NCBI RefSeq assembly: GCF_003050865.1
Contig: NZ_QAOK01000001.1
Location: forward strand, 186,001 to 250,000
DNA from: Nitrosospira multiformis
GTDB taxonomy: Bacteria; Pseudomonadota; Gammaproteobacteria; Burkholderiales; Nitrosomonadaceae
DNA: 64,000 nt
Reading direction: 5' to 3'
Below the pieces are notes generated by a model. The model saw only the letters and a list, made by a program, of their open reading frames with translations. It was not told the DNA's origin and ran no database searches. Of this stretch, positions 17,618-26,491 are shown in pieces. Every line of letters begins with the position of its first letter. Positions within the stretch are counted from its first letter, which is position 1. A program made the position numbers and the translations under genes.

Positions 17618-18829
17618 ATGTTCAAACTTGCACTGCGTAGCGTTTTTCGGCAGAAGTCACATACCGCGATGACGCTGGTGGCCATCATGGCTGGAGTCGC
17701 GGGTCTTATCCTTGCCGGGGGATGGGTGAATGACGTTTTCGTTACTTTATCGGAAGCTCTGATCCATTCACAATCAGGACATCTACAAATCTATAAAAAA
17801 GGTTTTTTTGCTGAGGGAACGCGTGCACCCGAAAGATATCTGATTGCCGATCCCGAGGCGGTCAAACAACGCATCGCGGCTCAGACGAGTGTCGAAAATG
17901 TGATGGCGCGGTTGAACTTCTCCGGCCTCCTTAGCAACGGCCGCAGCGATTTGCCCATCATCGGGGAAGGCGTGGAACCTGCGCAAGAGGCAAGACTGGG
18001 AAGTTCTGTCTCCATCATCGCAGGACGCCAACTTGAAGACAATGATACTTTCGGTATGCTACTCGGACAGGGTGTTGCACAAGTGTTGAAATTGAAGCCG
18101 GGGGATAACGTCACCCTGCTGGCAAATACTCTCGAAGGTGCTCTGAATAGTATCGATCTGGAGGTGATTGGAGTATTTCAGAGTTTCTCCAATGATTACG
18201 ATGCGCGAGCGATAAAAATTCCTTTAGCCGCCGCGCAGGAGTTGCTCGGCACTCGGAACGTAAACGCGCTCGTTGTAACGCTCAAAAAGACCGATGATAC
18301 CAACTCCATCGCCGCTCTGCTGGAGGAGCAGCTTGGATCTTCCGGATTGGAAATCAAGACCTGGGTCGAACTGAACGATTTCTACGAAAAAACGGTAGAG
18401 CTGTACAAAGGCCAATTCGGTGTGCTGCAACTTGTCATTCTTGTCATGGTTCTGCTCAGTGTGGCCAACAGCGTGAACATGAGCATTTTCGAGCGAATGG
18501 GAGAGTTTGGCACGATGATGGCGCTTGGCAACCGCAGCAGTGACGTCTTTCGCATGATCATGATTGAAAACGTATTGCTCGGCGTCCTCGGCAGCACCAT
18601 TGGGCTTGCCATTGGCGTGGCGCTGGCGTTGATTATATCTGCAATCGGAATTCCGATGCCGCCGCCACCCAATGCCAACATGGGCTACACCGCTCATATC
18701 CAGGTTGTTCCCTCCACCCTGCTGATATCCTTTTCCATCGGAATCCTGGCAACGGTACTCGCCGCTGTCTTTCCTGCAAGACATGTTTCCCGCGTTCAGG
18801 TGGTTGAGGCCCTGCGGCAGAATCTCTGA
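17618..18829 (+). CDS. ABC transporter permease, FtsX/MacB-type (second of pair)
   Basis: A 403-aa paralogue of the upstream permease with the same plan: an N-terminal membrane anchor, a periplasmic domain, then three membrane segments with IPMPPPPNANMGYTAH between the last two. The MERMGEFGTMMALGNR-like stretch (FERMGEFGTMMALG) just after the second membrane segment is the FtsX-domain coupling region. MacB and LolCDE-type systems do not pump across the inner membrane; they use ATP to drive a periplasmic or outer-membrane step. With the LolA-like and outer-membrane genes nearby, transfer of a lipid or lipoprotein to the outer membrane is the likely role, by inference. Confidence 0.9.
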   Translation: MFKLALRSVFRQKSHTAMTLVAIMAGVAGLILAGGWVNDVFVTLSEALIHSQSGHLQIYKKGFFAEGTRAPERYLIADPEAVKQRIAAQTSVENVMARLNFSGLLSNGRSDLPIIGEGVEPAQEARLGSSVSIIAGRQLEDNDTFGMLLGQGVAQVLKLKPGDNVTLLANTLEGALNSIDLEVIGVFQSFSNDYDARAIKIPLAAAQELLGTRNVNALVVTLKKTDDTNSIAALLEEQLGSSGLEIKTWVELNDFYEKTVELYKGQFGVLQLVILVMVLLSVANSVNMSIFERMGEFGTMMALGNRSSDVFRMIMIENVLLGVLGSTIGLAIGVALALIISAIGIPMPPPPNANMGYTAHIQVVPSTLLISFSIGILATVLAAVFPARHVSRVQVVEALRQNL

Positions 18830-18910
18830 TCATGAAGCAAGGATCTGCCATCCACTCGACACCTTGCGCTGTTGCCCGTTATTGCGGCCGAGGTGATGGC
18901 AGCAGGAAGA

Positions 18911-20584
18911 TCAGAATGAATAGCGCATTTCCGTGTACACACGATCATTGTGCTCAAAGCGGCCGAAAAAGCCTGTCGGCTCTCCGCTGAACACGTCGGC
19001 GCCCAATGCCCATCGCCAATTCTTCTCGAAATTCCATGAGATGCGCGGCCGGAACATCCAGTCACTCCGATTCAGACTATGAACCAGCAACACTTGCGTC
19101 TCCCATTTGGGCCAGGGCTTGGCATGAACAAAAATGCTGGCGCCATTCTCCACGCTGTCTGCGAAGCTATCGCGGTCGTGGGCAAAAAACACGCGCTGGA
19201 AAAACTGCAAATTCAGGCGCGTGTCAGCCGGCAAGCTGAAGTCGAGACCGAGCGCATAGTCGAGCGTATTTTGCCTCGCCAGGCCGTCCAGCGCACTCGG
19301 GCGAGAGACATTGAACTTTCGACCCCCGGTATAAACCAGTTCGCCTTTCAGGACCACCGAACCGAAGTCCTTGGTAAGGGTTCCGCCGACTTGATCGATC
19401 TCATCATGACGGGGCTGGAAAACCAGCGATTCAAACGGTCCGCTCACCCGATAAAAGGTGGGCGCAGCATCCAGGCTATGATAGTAAAAAGCTGACAAGT
19501 CCCAGCCATTAATGAGTTGCGACAACCGAAAACCGTAATTCGAGTTACCGATGTTGCGCCCGGAGCGATCCTCAGGCAAAAAAGATGCAATGTTCCGCAA
19601 CGGCGCCGGGTAAAAATCGGCGCCAGGCCTGCCGCTTTCGTCAAGAGTGGGTACAGGAATCCACAGCAGCTCAGCATGAGTATCATTCCTTGAGTATTCA
19701 GCGCGTACCGCCCACTGGGGAATACGCAAAATATCGAAGGCCGGCAGGAGGAACTCGCGCATGTCTTTGGCTGAGACGACATCGGCAAAAAACAGGCCTA
19801 CCATCTCTCCCCATATTACGTGTTGACGGCCAAGACGAAAATCGAAATCGCCAGCGGAAACATCCACATAATTTTCGCGGATGAAAAAATCATAACGCTG
19901 ATTCCGGCGAACAGCGGGGGGATAAAAATCGGACAAGTCATAGGCCGCGTCATAATCGAAACGAGCGCTTATTTTCCAGTTTATGTATTCGTTGAATCGC
20001 CCCGTGCGGGACAATTCCGTACGCAGCTTGGCCTTGGAAAAATGCTCCGGATTCGCGTAATTATCCGCAAGCTCAAGCTGCGAAAAACCTCTCCAGCCTG
20101 TAATCAATTTCTTCCACACGGGCTCCGTCTGTTCCTGCCTGGAGAGATCGCCGTCCCCGAATAGCGAACTACGAGAGCCAAATTCTTTTTCCCCGCTACC
20201 GTTCACCTGTGCAGAGAAATCAGCAATCTTATCCTCAGCCTGCGACTGAACCTGTAGCGAAGAAAGGACTGGGGACAACGAGATGATCAAGGATTCACCC
20301 TCAGGTTCCTGCTTGACATTGCTTTGGTCCTGGCGAGACGTATCCGGCTTGCTCACCGATTTTTCCATTTTTCCGCGCATGGACGAAGACATGGATAAAG
20401 ACAAGGATAAGGATAAGGATAAAGGTGCCTCATCCAGGTTTTCTGCAGACGAATGAGAGGATTTTGTTACCGCTCCGGTGAGGTCGGGAATTACAGGAAC
20501 CTCCGCAAAGCCAGGCACGGGCGAAAAGATAACAATCGATACTGCCTGGAGGACCAGGTATTTAATGCGACGTCTCTGTTCCAT
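18911..20584 (-). CDS. outer-membrane beta-barrel protein, DUF1302-like
   Basis: A 557-aa exported protein. An N-terminal signal peptide (about 1-27, ending GFAEV) precedes a low-complexity linker with a Ser-Leu repeat (residues about 53-63), then a long region of alternating short strands from about 170 to the end. The last residue is Phe in RYSF, typical of outer-membrane barrels. VDVSAGDFDFRLGRQHVIWG near residue 240-260 resembles the DUF1302 family. It follows the ABC ATPase gene by 47 bp on the same strand and sits between that gene and its convergent permeases. Substrate unknown. Confidence 0.8.
   Translation of the reverse strand: MEQRRRIKYLVLQAVSIVIFSPVPGFAEVPVIPDLTGAVTKSSHSSAENLDEAPLSLSLSLSLSMSSSMRGKMEKSVSKPDTSRQDQSNVKQEPEGESLIISLSPVLSSLQVQSQAEDKIADFSAQVNGSGEKEFGSRSSLFGDGDLSRQEQTEPVWKKLITGWRGFSQLELADNYANPEHFSKAKLRTELSRTGRFNEYINWKISARFDYDAAYDLSDFYPPAVRRNQRYDFFIRENYVDVSAGDFDFRLGRQHVIWGEMVGLFFADVVSAKDMREFLLPAFDILRIPQWAVRAEYSRNDTHAELLWIPVPTLDESGRPGADFYPAPLRNIASFLPEDRSGRNIGNSNYGFRLSQLINGWDLSAFYYHSLDAAPTFYRVSGPFESLVFQPRHDEIDQVGGTLTKDFGSVVLKGELVYTGGRKFNVSRPSALDGLARQNTLDYALGLDFSLPADTRLNLQFFQRVFFAHDRDSFADSVENGASIFVHAKPWPKWETQVLLVHSLNRSDWMFRPRISWNFEKNWRWALGADVFSGEPTGFFGRFEHNDRVYTEMRYSF
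20391..20425 (-). repeat. hexanucleotide repeat coding for (Ser-Leu)n
   Basis: On the plus strand the sequence is a run of GATAAG/GACAAG hexamers at about 20391-20425. On the coding strand this gives consecutive Ser-Leu pairs in the linker after the signal peptide of the barrel protein. Because the unit is 6 bp, copy-number change would alter length without breaking the frame. Confidence 0.8.
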
Positions 20585-20631
20585 CCGTTATGCTTTGGTC
20601 GGCACCCAAAAACCGGCCTGTTTCGCGTAGC

Positions 20632-21351
20632 TCATACTTTGGGCAGGGTTTCGCTTTTTCCTTCCGCCCCTGTATCCTGCCGCAGAATCTCCCCGTCTTC
20701 GATGCGTACCAGCCGATTCGCCATCTCCATGACACGTCTGTCATGAGTGGAAAAGATAAAGGCTGTCTTTAAACTGTCGTTAATATCTTTCATCAACTGA
20801 AGAATGCCTTCCCCAGTTTTATGGTCGAGATTAGCGGTAGGCTCATCCGCTAGCACAATCTTCGGTTGTGTCGCTAAGGCACGTGCAATCGCTACCCGCT
20901 GCCGTTGACCCCCGCTAAGCTGATTGGGGCGATGATTGGCAAATTTTGATAAACCGACGATGGAAAGATATTCGGAAACGCGACTGCGGCGCTCCGTCCC
21001 GCTCAACTCCCTGAATTGCAGCAATGGGTATTCCACATTCTCCTGGGCGGAAAGAACCGGAAATAGGTTGAATGTCTGGAAGATAAAGCCAATGGTACGC
21101 GCTCTGAGTTCCGACAGTTCATCTGGTGTTTGTCCACTGATGTCCTGACCCTCAATAAATATTTTTCCTCGCGATGGAGTATCAATGCAGCCGATCAGGT
21201 TCAGCAATGTTGACTTGCCGCTACCGGAAGGGCCTGCTATCGCGAGAAAAGCACCGTTTTCAACATTCAGCGAAATATCTCTAAGTGCCTGGACGGACTG
21301 CTCACCCAGGGCGTACTCTTTAAAAACGTGCTCAAGCCATACAATGTTCAT
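20632..21351 (-). CDS. ABC transporter ATP-binding protein, LolD/MacB type
   Basis: A 239-aa ATPase. Walker A GPSGSGKST (about 39-47), Q-loop FQTFNLFPVLSA, signature LSGGQRQR (about 142-149), Walker B VLADEPTANLD (about 164) and switch His in STHD are all intact. This is the LolD/MacB/FtsE subfamily that pairs with FtsX-domain permeases, so it should energise the two permeases encoded at 16376-18829. It leads a minus-strand pair with the beta-barrel gene and is divergent from the LolA-like gene, 68 bp apart. Confidence 0.93.
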   Translation of the reverse strand: MNIVWLEHVFKEYALGEQSVQALRDISLNVENGAFLAIAGPSGSGKSTLLNLIGCIDTPSRGKIFIEGQDISGQTPDELSELRARTIGFIFQTFNLFPVLSAQENVEYPLLQFRELSGTERRSRVSEYLSIVGLSKFANHRPNQLSGGQRQRVAIARALATQPKIVLADEPTANLDHKTGEGILQLMKDINDSLKTAFIFSTHDRRVMEMANRLVRIEDGEILRQDTGAEGKSETLPKV

Positions 21352-21419
21352 GGAAATTATCCTAAAATGCGTAAGCCCGAAAGGCTTTGGTGCGATGCAT
21401 ATCCATAATAGGAGCGAAA

Positions 21420-22196
21420 ATGCAAAAATCTAAATCTTTGCAATGCGTTGTCACGCTACTTTCTCTGTTTTTTACCTCGGCATCCGCTCAATCTGAGGCA
21501 TCTGCCCAGCCCAATGATGCGAATCTGCCTCGGGAAATACTGGAAAAATCGGACCAGATACGGTTCCCGCGCGAAAGCTTCCAGGTCGACATAACTGTTG
21601 CGACCACGGCGCCAAGCCAACCGGAAGACGTGCATAAGTTTCGAGTTCTATCCAAGGGTAACGAAAACAGTGTGGTAATGACCACTGCCCCTGCTTCGGA
21701 ACGCGGCCAGATTCTACTCATGAAGGGGCGTGATCTGTGGGTATTTATGCCCGAGGTTTCCCAGCCGATCCGCCTTTCGTTGTCACAGAGACTGACTGGC
21801 CAGGTTGCCAATGGAGATCTGGCACGGGCAAACTTCGCGGGTGACTATAATCCTACGATATTGCGCACCGATACCATTGACGGCGAAAAATACTATGTAC
21901 TTGAGCTGCTCGGTGTCGACCGGAGCGTTACGTATCATAAAGTCTTATATTGGGTGCAGCAATCGAATTTTTGGCCCTATAAAGCTGAGTTCTACTCGCT
22001 GTCCGAGCGCTTGCTTAAAACCGCGCGGTATGAAAACTTTCAACCGATACTGGGAAAGCAACGACCGACTCGTCTCGTGATGAGGGATGCACTTCGCACT
22101 GAGGAGGAATCGGTTCTTGAATATTCAGAGATGAAGCTGCGCGACCTTCCCGATAAAATCTTTACTAAGGATTATTTGAAAAAACTGGAACAGTGA
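21420..22196 (+). CDS. LolA-like outer-membrane lipoprotein-sorting protein
   Basis: A 258-aa periplasmic protein with a signal peptide (MQKSKSLQCVVTLLSLFF, cleavage near ASAQS). The rest fits the LolA-like fold of lipoprotein-sorting proteins associated with MacB-type ABC modules: a half-open beta barrel with strands such as HKFRVLSKGNENSVV, GQILLMKGRDLWVFMP and YYVLELLG. The ATG at 21420 has AGGAGC just upstream; an in-frame ATG at 21387 lacks this. It is divergent from the ATPase gene. It may ferry a hydrophobic ligand between the ABC permease and the outer-membrane barrel; that role is inferred. Confidence 0.85.
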   Translation: MQKSKSLQCVVTLLSLFFTSASAQSEASAQPNDANLPREILEKSDQIRFPRESFQVDITVATTAPSQPEDVHKFRVLSKGNENSVVMTTAPASERGQILLMKGRDLWVFMPEVSQPIRLSLSQRLTGQVANGDLARANFAGDYNPTILRTDTIDGEKYYVLELLGVDRSVTYHKVLYWVQQSNFWPYKAEFYSLSERLLKTARYENFQPILGKQRPTRLVMRDALRTEEESVLEYSEMKLRDLPDKIFTKDYLKKLEQ

Positions 22197-22325
22197 TGTT
22201 CTGGTTGTCAGGAGAACGGGCGATGTATTCGCAGATTGCATGATCTCGCGAAGCATCGCATCATTCTCTTGATATGCCACATCGTCGCCGCGGCTGAGGG
22301 TATCGAAACAGGATCTGACAGTCAT
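22125..22325 (-). CDS. possible 66-aa small protein (uncertain)
   Basis: An open frame starting at the ATG at 22325 with a very good ribosome site (GGAGGAG, 5-6 bases upstream). The product begins MTVRSCFDTLSRGDD and has no recognised domain. Its last third is antisense to the end of the LolA-like gene, which lowers its likelihood. Listed only because of the ribosome site. Confidence 0.22.
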   Translation of the reverse strand: MTVRSCFDTLSRGDDVAYQENDAMLREIMQSANTSPVLLTTRTSLFQFFQIILSKDFIGKVAQLHL

Positions 22326-22952
22326 TAGGTCTCCTCCAGAGAACCCCTGCTTCCCCATATACCACAACGTTGTTCCCCGCTACATCACATTTCGAACGGA
22401 AATTTTTTTCAATTTGCAAATGGGCGAAGAGCATCGCAGGGAGAACAAATCCCTGAGGAGCAAGAGTACTTTTTTGCTCGCATTTGCCCCATGTATCCTC
22501 CTGGTAGAACTATATCTTCCTGTGAAACGACTATTCCGTAGAAAACAACCAGTCTCTACCAGCTTTAACACTCAAGTCCCCGGCGCCCCCACTCCCATTT
22601 GCCGCCTGATTTATCGTTGCTGTCTTGCTCAGAGTCCCAGGACGCCCACAAAAAACGCGGGAATAATGGATGAAAATACTCAAGATATCTGAGTTGATTC
22701 CGTTAAATAATACAAACCCGGATATCAGCTGGTTATAGGCTGGTAAAAAGATGGAGGCCATGCTGGCAATCTGCCCTCCATCCCCATCGCGAAGAAACAC
22801 GTCTGATCGAAGAAAACCAAATCCGGCTGTTGATCTCGGCCGGTCGCAGAATAGGTCGGCAATTGACGGTATCTACTTAGCAAATCTTTCAAATGATCTT
22901 GGTCTGAAAAACAACCATTCCGCCAGATAAAAAGCGGCTGCAGAGGCAAAAC
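22197..22952. other. 756-bp region without a secure gene
   Basis: Between the LolA-like gene and the acyltransferase. Apart from the doubtful small frame at 22125-22325, I find no supported gene, RNA, strong hairpin or sigma54 site. Short open frames on both strands lack ribosome sites and recognisable motifs. Confidence 0.5.
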
Positions 22953-23774
22953 ATGTTCTCACCCGAAAAATTTAATCTGGGCAATGCCTTCAAACAATAC
23001 TTCGAAATCATACCGGCATTCTCGAACGCACTGAAAGAGGAGGTTTATCGCATTCGGCATCAGGTTTATTGCGAAGACCTCGAATTTGAATCAATCCGCC
23101 CCGATCGGCGGGAAATCGATGAGCACGACATTAACTCACTGCATCTCCTGATGCGCAGTGTAAAAACAGAGGAGTTTGTCGGTTGTACCAGAATCGTCCG
23201 GAGCCGCCCCGGAGATCCGCAATATAAGCTTCCCTTTGAAAATACCTGCGCTGCGGTGCTGGACCGCTCCATCGTCGACCCCACAAAACTGCCGCGTGAT
23301 AACATCGCAGAGGTCTCACGTCTTGCGGTTGTCACGGGCTACCGGCGACGTAAAGGGGAGGAAAACAGTCCAGTCAGCATTTCCAGTGAGGATTTTGGCA
23401 CTCCGAGCCAGTCCCGTTTCCCGTTCATCCCGATCGGACTCTACCTCGCAACAACCGAGTTGGCCCGTCTCAATGGGATAGACACGGTTTTCGTCCTGAC
23501 AGAGGAACGGCTCGCCAACCACTTTGCCAAGCTGGGCTTCAGCCACAAGTACATCGGCAGTCCCATCGAGCACCACGGCGTGCGCGTTCCCTCGATGATG
23601 AGTGTCAGTGGAACGATAAAGAGCATGAGGTCAAACCTGCGGCCGCTCTATGACGTTATCGCCGCGGATATAAAAAGGAACCTTCCGGAAACAGGAAACG
23701 GTCTGCCCGGGATAGAGAATGAACATTCGGAGATCAGACCCCGGGTGACTATTGCCGTGAACCCTGCTACATGA
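22953..23774 (+). CDS. PEP-CTERM/exosortase system-associated acyltransferase
   Basis: A 273-aa acyltransferase of the GNAT / autoinducer-synthase-like group that occurs only in genomes with exosortase systems. Conserved features are YRIRHQVYCEDLEFE (about 30-44), matching the N-terminal R-x-x-VF motif of LuxI-like synthases, CTRIVR (about 76-81), EVSRLAVVTGYRR (about 118-130) and EERLANHFAKLGF (about 190). An AGAGG ribosome site precedes the ATG. Its 3' end overlaps the convergent rng by 8 bp. The substrate is not established. It is a different subfamily from the FeeM-like protein at 12578, so the window carries two acyl-transfer enzymes of this superfamily. Confidence 0.88.
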   Translation: MFSPEKFNLGNAFKQYFEIIPAFSNALKEEVYRIRHQVYCEDLEFESIRPDRREIDEHDINSLHLLMRSVKTEEFVGCTRIVRSRPGDPQYKLPFENTCAAVLDRSIVDPTKLPRDNIAEVSRLAVVTGYRRRKGEENSPVSISSEDFGTPSQSRFPFIPIGLYLATTELARLNGIDTVFVLTEERLANHFAKLGFSHKYIGSPIEHHGVRVPSMMSVSGTIKSMRSNLRPLYDVIAADIKRNLPETGNGLPGIENEHSEIRPRVTIAVNPAT

Positions 23775-25218
23775 GAATCAAGTCATATTGTTCCTGGGTA
23801 TACGTCCCTTCCACCTGAAGGCTGATGGGTTTGGCGATAAAGTCGGCAAGTTGCGCCAGGCTTTGGGATTCTTCATCGAGAAACAGATCGATTACCTGCT
23901 GTGAAGCCACTATGCGGAATTCCCGTGCATCGAACTGGCGGGACTCCCGCAGCAATTCCCGCAGGATTTCATAGCACATGGTCTGGGCCGTCCGGACTTT
24001 GCTGCGGCCTTGGCAGCTCGGGCAGGTTTCACACAAAATGTGCGCCAGACTCTCCCGCGTCCGCTTGCGCGTCATTTCTACCAGTCCAAGGGCGGTGAAA
24101 CCGTTCACCGTCATGTGAGTCCGGTCTTTCATCAATGACTTCTTGAATTCGCCAAGAACGGCGTTCTGGTGTTCCGCGCTCTCCATATCTATGAAATCGA
24201 TAATGATAATGCCTCCCAGATTTCGAAGACGGAGTTGACGCGCAATGACCTGGGCTGCTTCGAGATTCGTTTTGAAAATGGTATCGTCAAAACTGCGTAC
24301 GCCGATGAATCCTCCAGTATTTACATCGATGGTGGTAAGCGCCTCGGTCTGATCAATGATCAAATAGCCCCCGGACTTCAGGTCGACGCGCCTCGCCAGG
24401 GCTTTCTCGATTTCATCTTCCACCCCATACAACTCAAACAAGGGGCGCTCGCCCGCGTAATGGTCGAGCCGCTCCACTACATTGGCCATGTACACCCCTG
24501 CAAAGGTCGCCATCTTCTGGAAAGTCTCACGCGAATCCACGAGGATGCGGGTGGTGTCATCACTGATGAAGTCGCGCAAGACGCGAAAACTGAGATTCAG
24601 GTCCTGATACAATAGCGCGGGCTGGGGGATCAGGGATTTTTCCTTGATGTCGCGCCACAGCTTGTGCAGGTACTCGATGTCCGTTTGCAGATCCTGTTCG
24701 CTTGCCGCTTCCGCTACGGTACGGATAATGAATCCCCCCTTTTCCCCGGACGGCAGCAGATGTTTCAGTTTTTCACGCAACGACTTCCGTTCGGTTTCAT
24801 CCTCGATGCGCTGGGAAATGCCGATATGCGATACCTGGGGCAGATAAACCAGCAAACGGCCCGCAATACTGACCTGAGTCGACAGGCGGGCACCCTTGGC
24901 GCCGATGGAATCCTTGATAACCTGGACGAGGATATTTTTTCCTTCGTGCAACAGCTGTTCAATTGGTTTATCAGCGTCTTCGCTCTGCCGCAAGCGCCAG
25001 ATATCAGCAAGGTGGAGAAAGGCAGCCCGTTCGAGACCGATATCCACGAAAGCGGACTGCATGCCGGGCAGCACCCGGATTACGCGCCCGTTATATATAT
25101 TGCCGACTATACCGCAATTGCTGGTGCGCTCTATGTGCAGTTCCTGGACAGCGCCATGCTCGACCACCGCGACACGCGTTTCCTGCGGGGTAACATTGAT
25201 AAGAATTTCACAAGACAT
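23767..25218 (-). CDS. rng: ribonuclease G
   Basis: An endoribonuclease of the RNase E/G family that matures the 5' end of 16S rRNA and degrades some mRNAs. The protein is 483 aa, the usual RNase G length, with no RNase E-type C-terminal scaffold. The N-terminal S1 domain (GNIYNGRVIRVLPGMQSAFVD) is followed by the catalytic domain with DVNTG and IIIDFIDM (metal-binding Asp pair, about 300-345). The zinc-link CETCPSCQGRG-like segment (CPSCQG) is near residue 403. It is the last gene of the run nadD-rsfS-rlmH-maf-rng, 24 bp after maf. Confidence 0.96.
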   Translation of the reverse strand: MSCEILINVTPQETRVAVVEHGAVQELHIERTSNCGIVGNIYNGRVIRVLPGMQSAFVDIGLERAAFLHLADIWRLRQSEDADKPIEQLLHEGKNILVQVIKDSIGAKGARLSTQVSIAGRLLVYLPQVSHIGISQRIEDETERKSLREKLKHLLPSGEKGGFIIRTVAEAASEQDLQTDIEYLHKLWRDIKEKSLIPQPALLYQDLNLSFRVLRDFISDDTTRILVDSRETFQKMATFAGVYMANVVERLDHYAGERPLFELYGVEDEIEKALARRVDLKSGGYLIIDQTEALTTIDVNTGGFIGVRSFDDTIFKTNLEAAQVIARQLRLRNLGGIIIIDFIDMESAEHQNAVLGEFKKSLMKDRTHMTVNGFTALGLVEMTRKRTRESLAHILCETCPSCQGRSKVRTAQTMCYEILRELLRESRQFDAREFRIVASQQVIDLFLDEESQSLAQLADFIAKPISLQVEGTYTQEQYDLILM

Positions 25219-25242
25219 GAGAGATCCAGCTTTTATTGCGGC

Positions 25243-25857
25243 TCACTGAAATATTCTTATACCGGACTCTTCAAGCAATTGCGCCGTCTCAAACAGTGGC
25301 AATCCGACGACACTGCTATAACTGCCGGAAATCTCCGAGATAAAAACCGCCGCCCTGCCCTGAATTGCATAAGCGCCTGCCTTGTCATATGCCTCGCCGC
25401 AAGCGAGGTAATGATCAATTTCCTGCTCGCCGAGATTGCGGAACCGGACACCCGATCTGGACAGGCAAACCCGGGTGCCATTTCCCGCAGTCACGGCTAC
25501 CGCGGTCAAAACTTGATGAAGCTGACCCGACAGTGCTCGCAGCATTTGCTTTGCATGGAGAGGATTTTCCGGCTTGCCAAAAATTCTGCCCTTCGATACT
25601 ACTGCTGTATCCGCTCCCAAAACCGGGAAATCTGCCCAGTCTCGCTCGCTCATCCGCTTTCGCCCCGTTTCCGCTTTAACGCGCGCAATCCGTTCGACAT
25701 ATTGCGGCGGCGATTCCTGCGGCAGCGGAGTTTCATCCACGTCCGGTATCCGCCCCAAAGCTTCACGCAATGGTAAACTCATGAAATCCACGCCGATCTG
25801 CTTTAACAATTCCTGCCGGCGGGGACTGCGGGAAGCAAGATAGATGCGATTTTCCAC
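25243..25857 (-). CDS. maf: Maf family nucleoside triphosphate pyrophosphatase
   Basis: A 204-aa house-cleaning enzyme that hydrolyses non-canonical or pyrimidine NTPs to NMP and PPi. Motifs are SRSPRRQELL at the N terminus (phosphate loop), LGADTAVV (about 86), GKPENPLHA (about 99) and the C-terminal YAIQGRAAVFI, all Maf signatures. This resembles the YhdE (dTTP/UTP) branch more than YceF, with modest confidence. It sits between rlmH and rng in a conserved betaproteobacterial gene order. Confidence 0.94.
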   Translation of the reverse strand: MENRIYLASRSPRRQELLKQIGVDFMSLPLREALGRIPDVDETPLPQESPPQYVERIARVKAETGRKRMSERDWADFPVLGADTAVVSKGRIFGKPENPLHAKQMLRALSGQLHQVLTAVAVTAGNGTRVCLSRSGVRFRNLGEQEIDHYLACGEAYDKAGAYAIQGRAAVFISEISGSYSSVVGLPLFETAQLLEESGIRIFQ

Positions 25858-25916
25858 AAAAGTCAGGGCAGGGTGAATGCTACGGGAGCGCAGTTACTTC
25901 TGTTACGTTGTAATTT

Positions 25917-26387
25917 TTATGAGCGATGATACGGATGACCCTTGATCAACGATATCGCGCGGTAGAGCTGTTCCGCCAACAGAATTCGAACCAGCCCATG
26001 AGGAAGTGTCAGGGCAGATAACGCCAGAACTTCATCCGCCGCATTCCTGAGCGTCGGGTCCAGCCCGTCGGCGCCGCCAATTAGGAACGCGGTGTCACCT
26101 CCATCCTTCATCCAGCTGCCAATGGCACGCGCCAGCCTGGCGGTAGTCCATTGGCTTCCACGCTCATCCATTGCCACAAGCCGACAGTTGGAAGGCAGCA
26201 GCGCGCGGATACGTGCGCCCTCGGCAGCCAGCAACTGTTCCACTTTTTTGCCGCTGTCCCGTCTCTCAGGTTTGATCTCCAGAAGCTCGATTCCCGCCTC
26301 GCGCGGCATGCGTTTAGCATATTCCTGAAAGCCCGCTGCAATCCACTCCGGCATTTTATGTCCAACCGCATAAACGAGGAATTTCAT
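25917..26387 (-). CDS. rlmH: 23S rRNA (pseudouridine(1915)-N3)-methyltransferase
   Basis: Methylates pseudouridine 1915 in helix 69 of assembled 70S ribosomes with SAM. The protein is 156 aa, standard length. It is a SPOUT-fold protein: [10 protein letters not shown] (about 102-111) is the SAM-binding loop, and [22 protein letters not shown] with the C-terminal KGHPYHRS complete the knot and active site. It is encoded downstream of rsfS (104 bp) and upstream of maf, the order seen in many betaproteobacteria. Confidence 0.97.
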   Translation of the reverse strand: MKFLVYAVGHKMPEWIAAGFQEYAKRMPREAGIELLEIKPERRDSGKKVEQLLAAEGARIRALLPSNCRLVAMDERGSQWTTARLARAIGSWMKDGGDTAFLIGGADGLDPTLRNAADEVLALSALTLPHGLVRILLAEQLYRAISLIKGHPYHRS

Positions 26388-26491
26388 GCAACAGGCAATT
26401 TCACGCTGGAAACGCGCCTATTCAGTAATTTGAGAAGAGCTTGTTCAAGAGACTCCCACGCCGGCGACTGGTGCTCGCTCCCATATTTCCT

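Noticed and set aside
24664-25776. A 370-codon plus-strand frame antisense to rng and maf
   Set aside because: Long only because the minus-strand genes have high GC third positions; the protein has no recognisable domain and both genes beneath it are certain.
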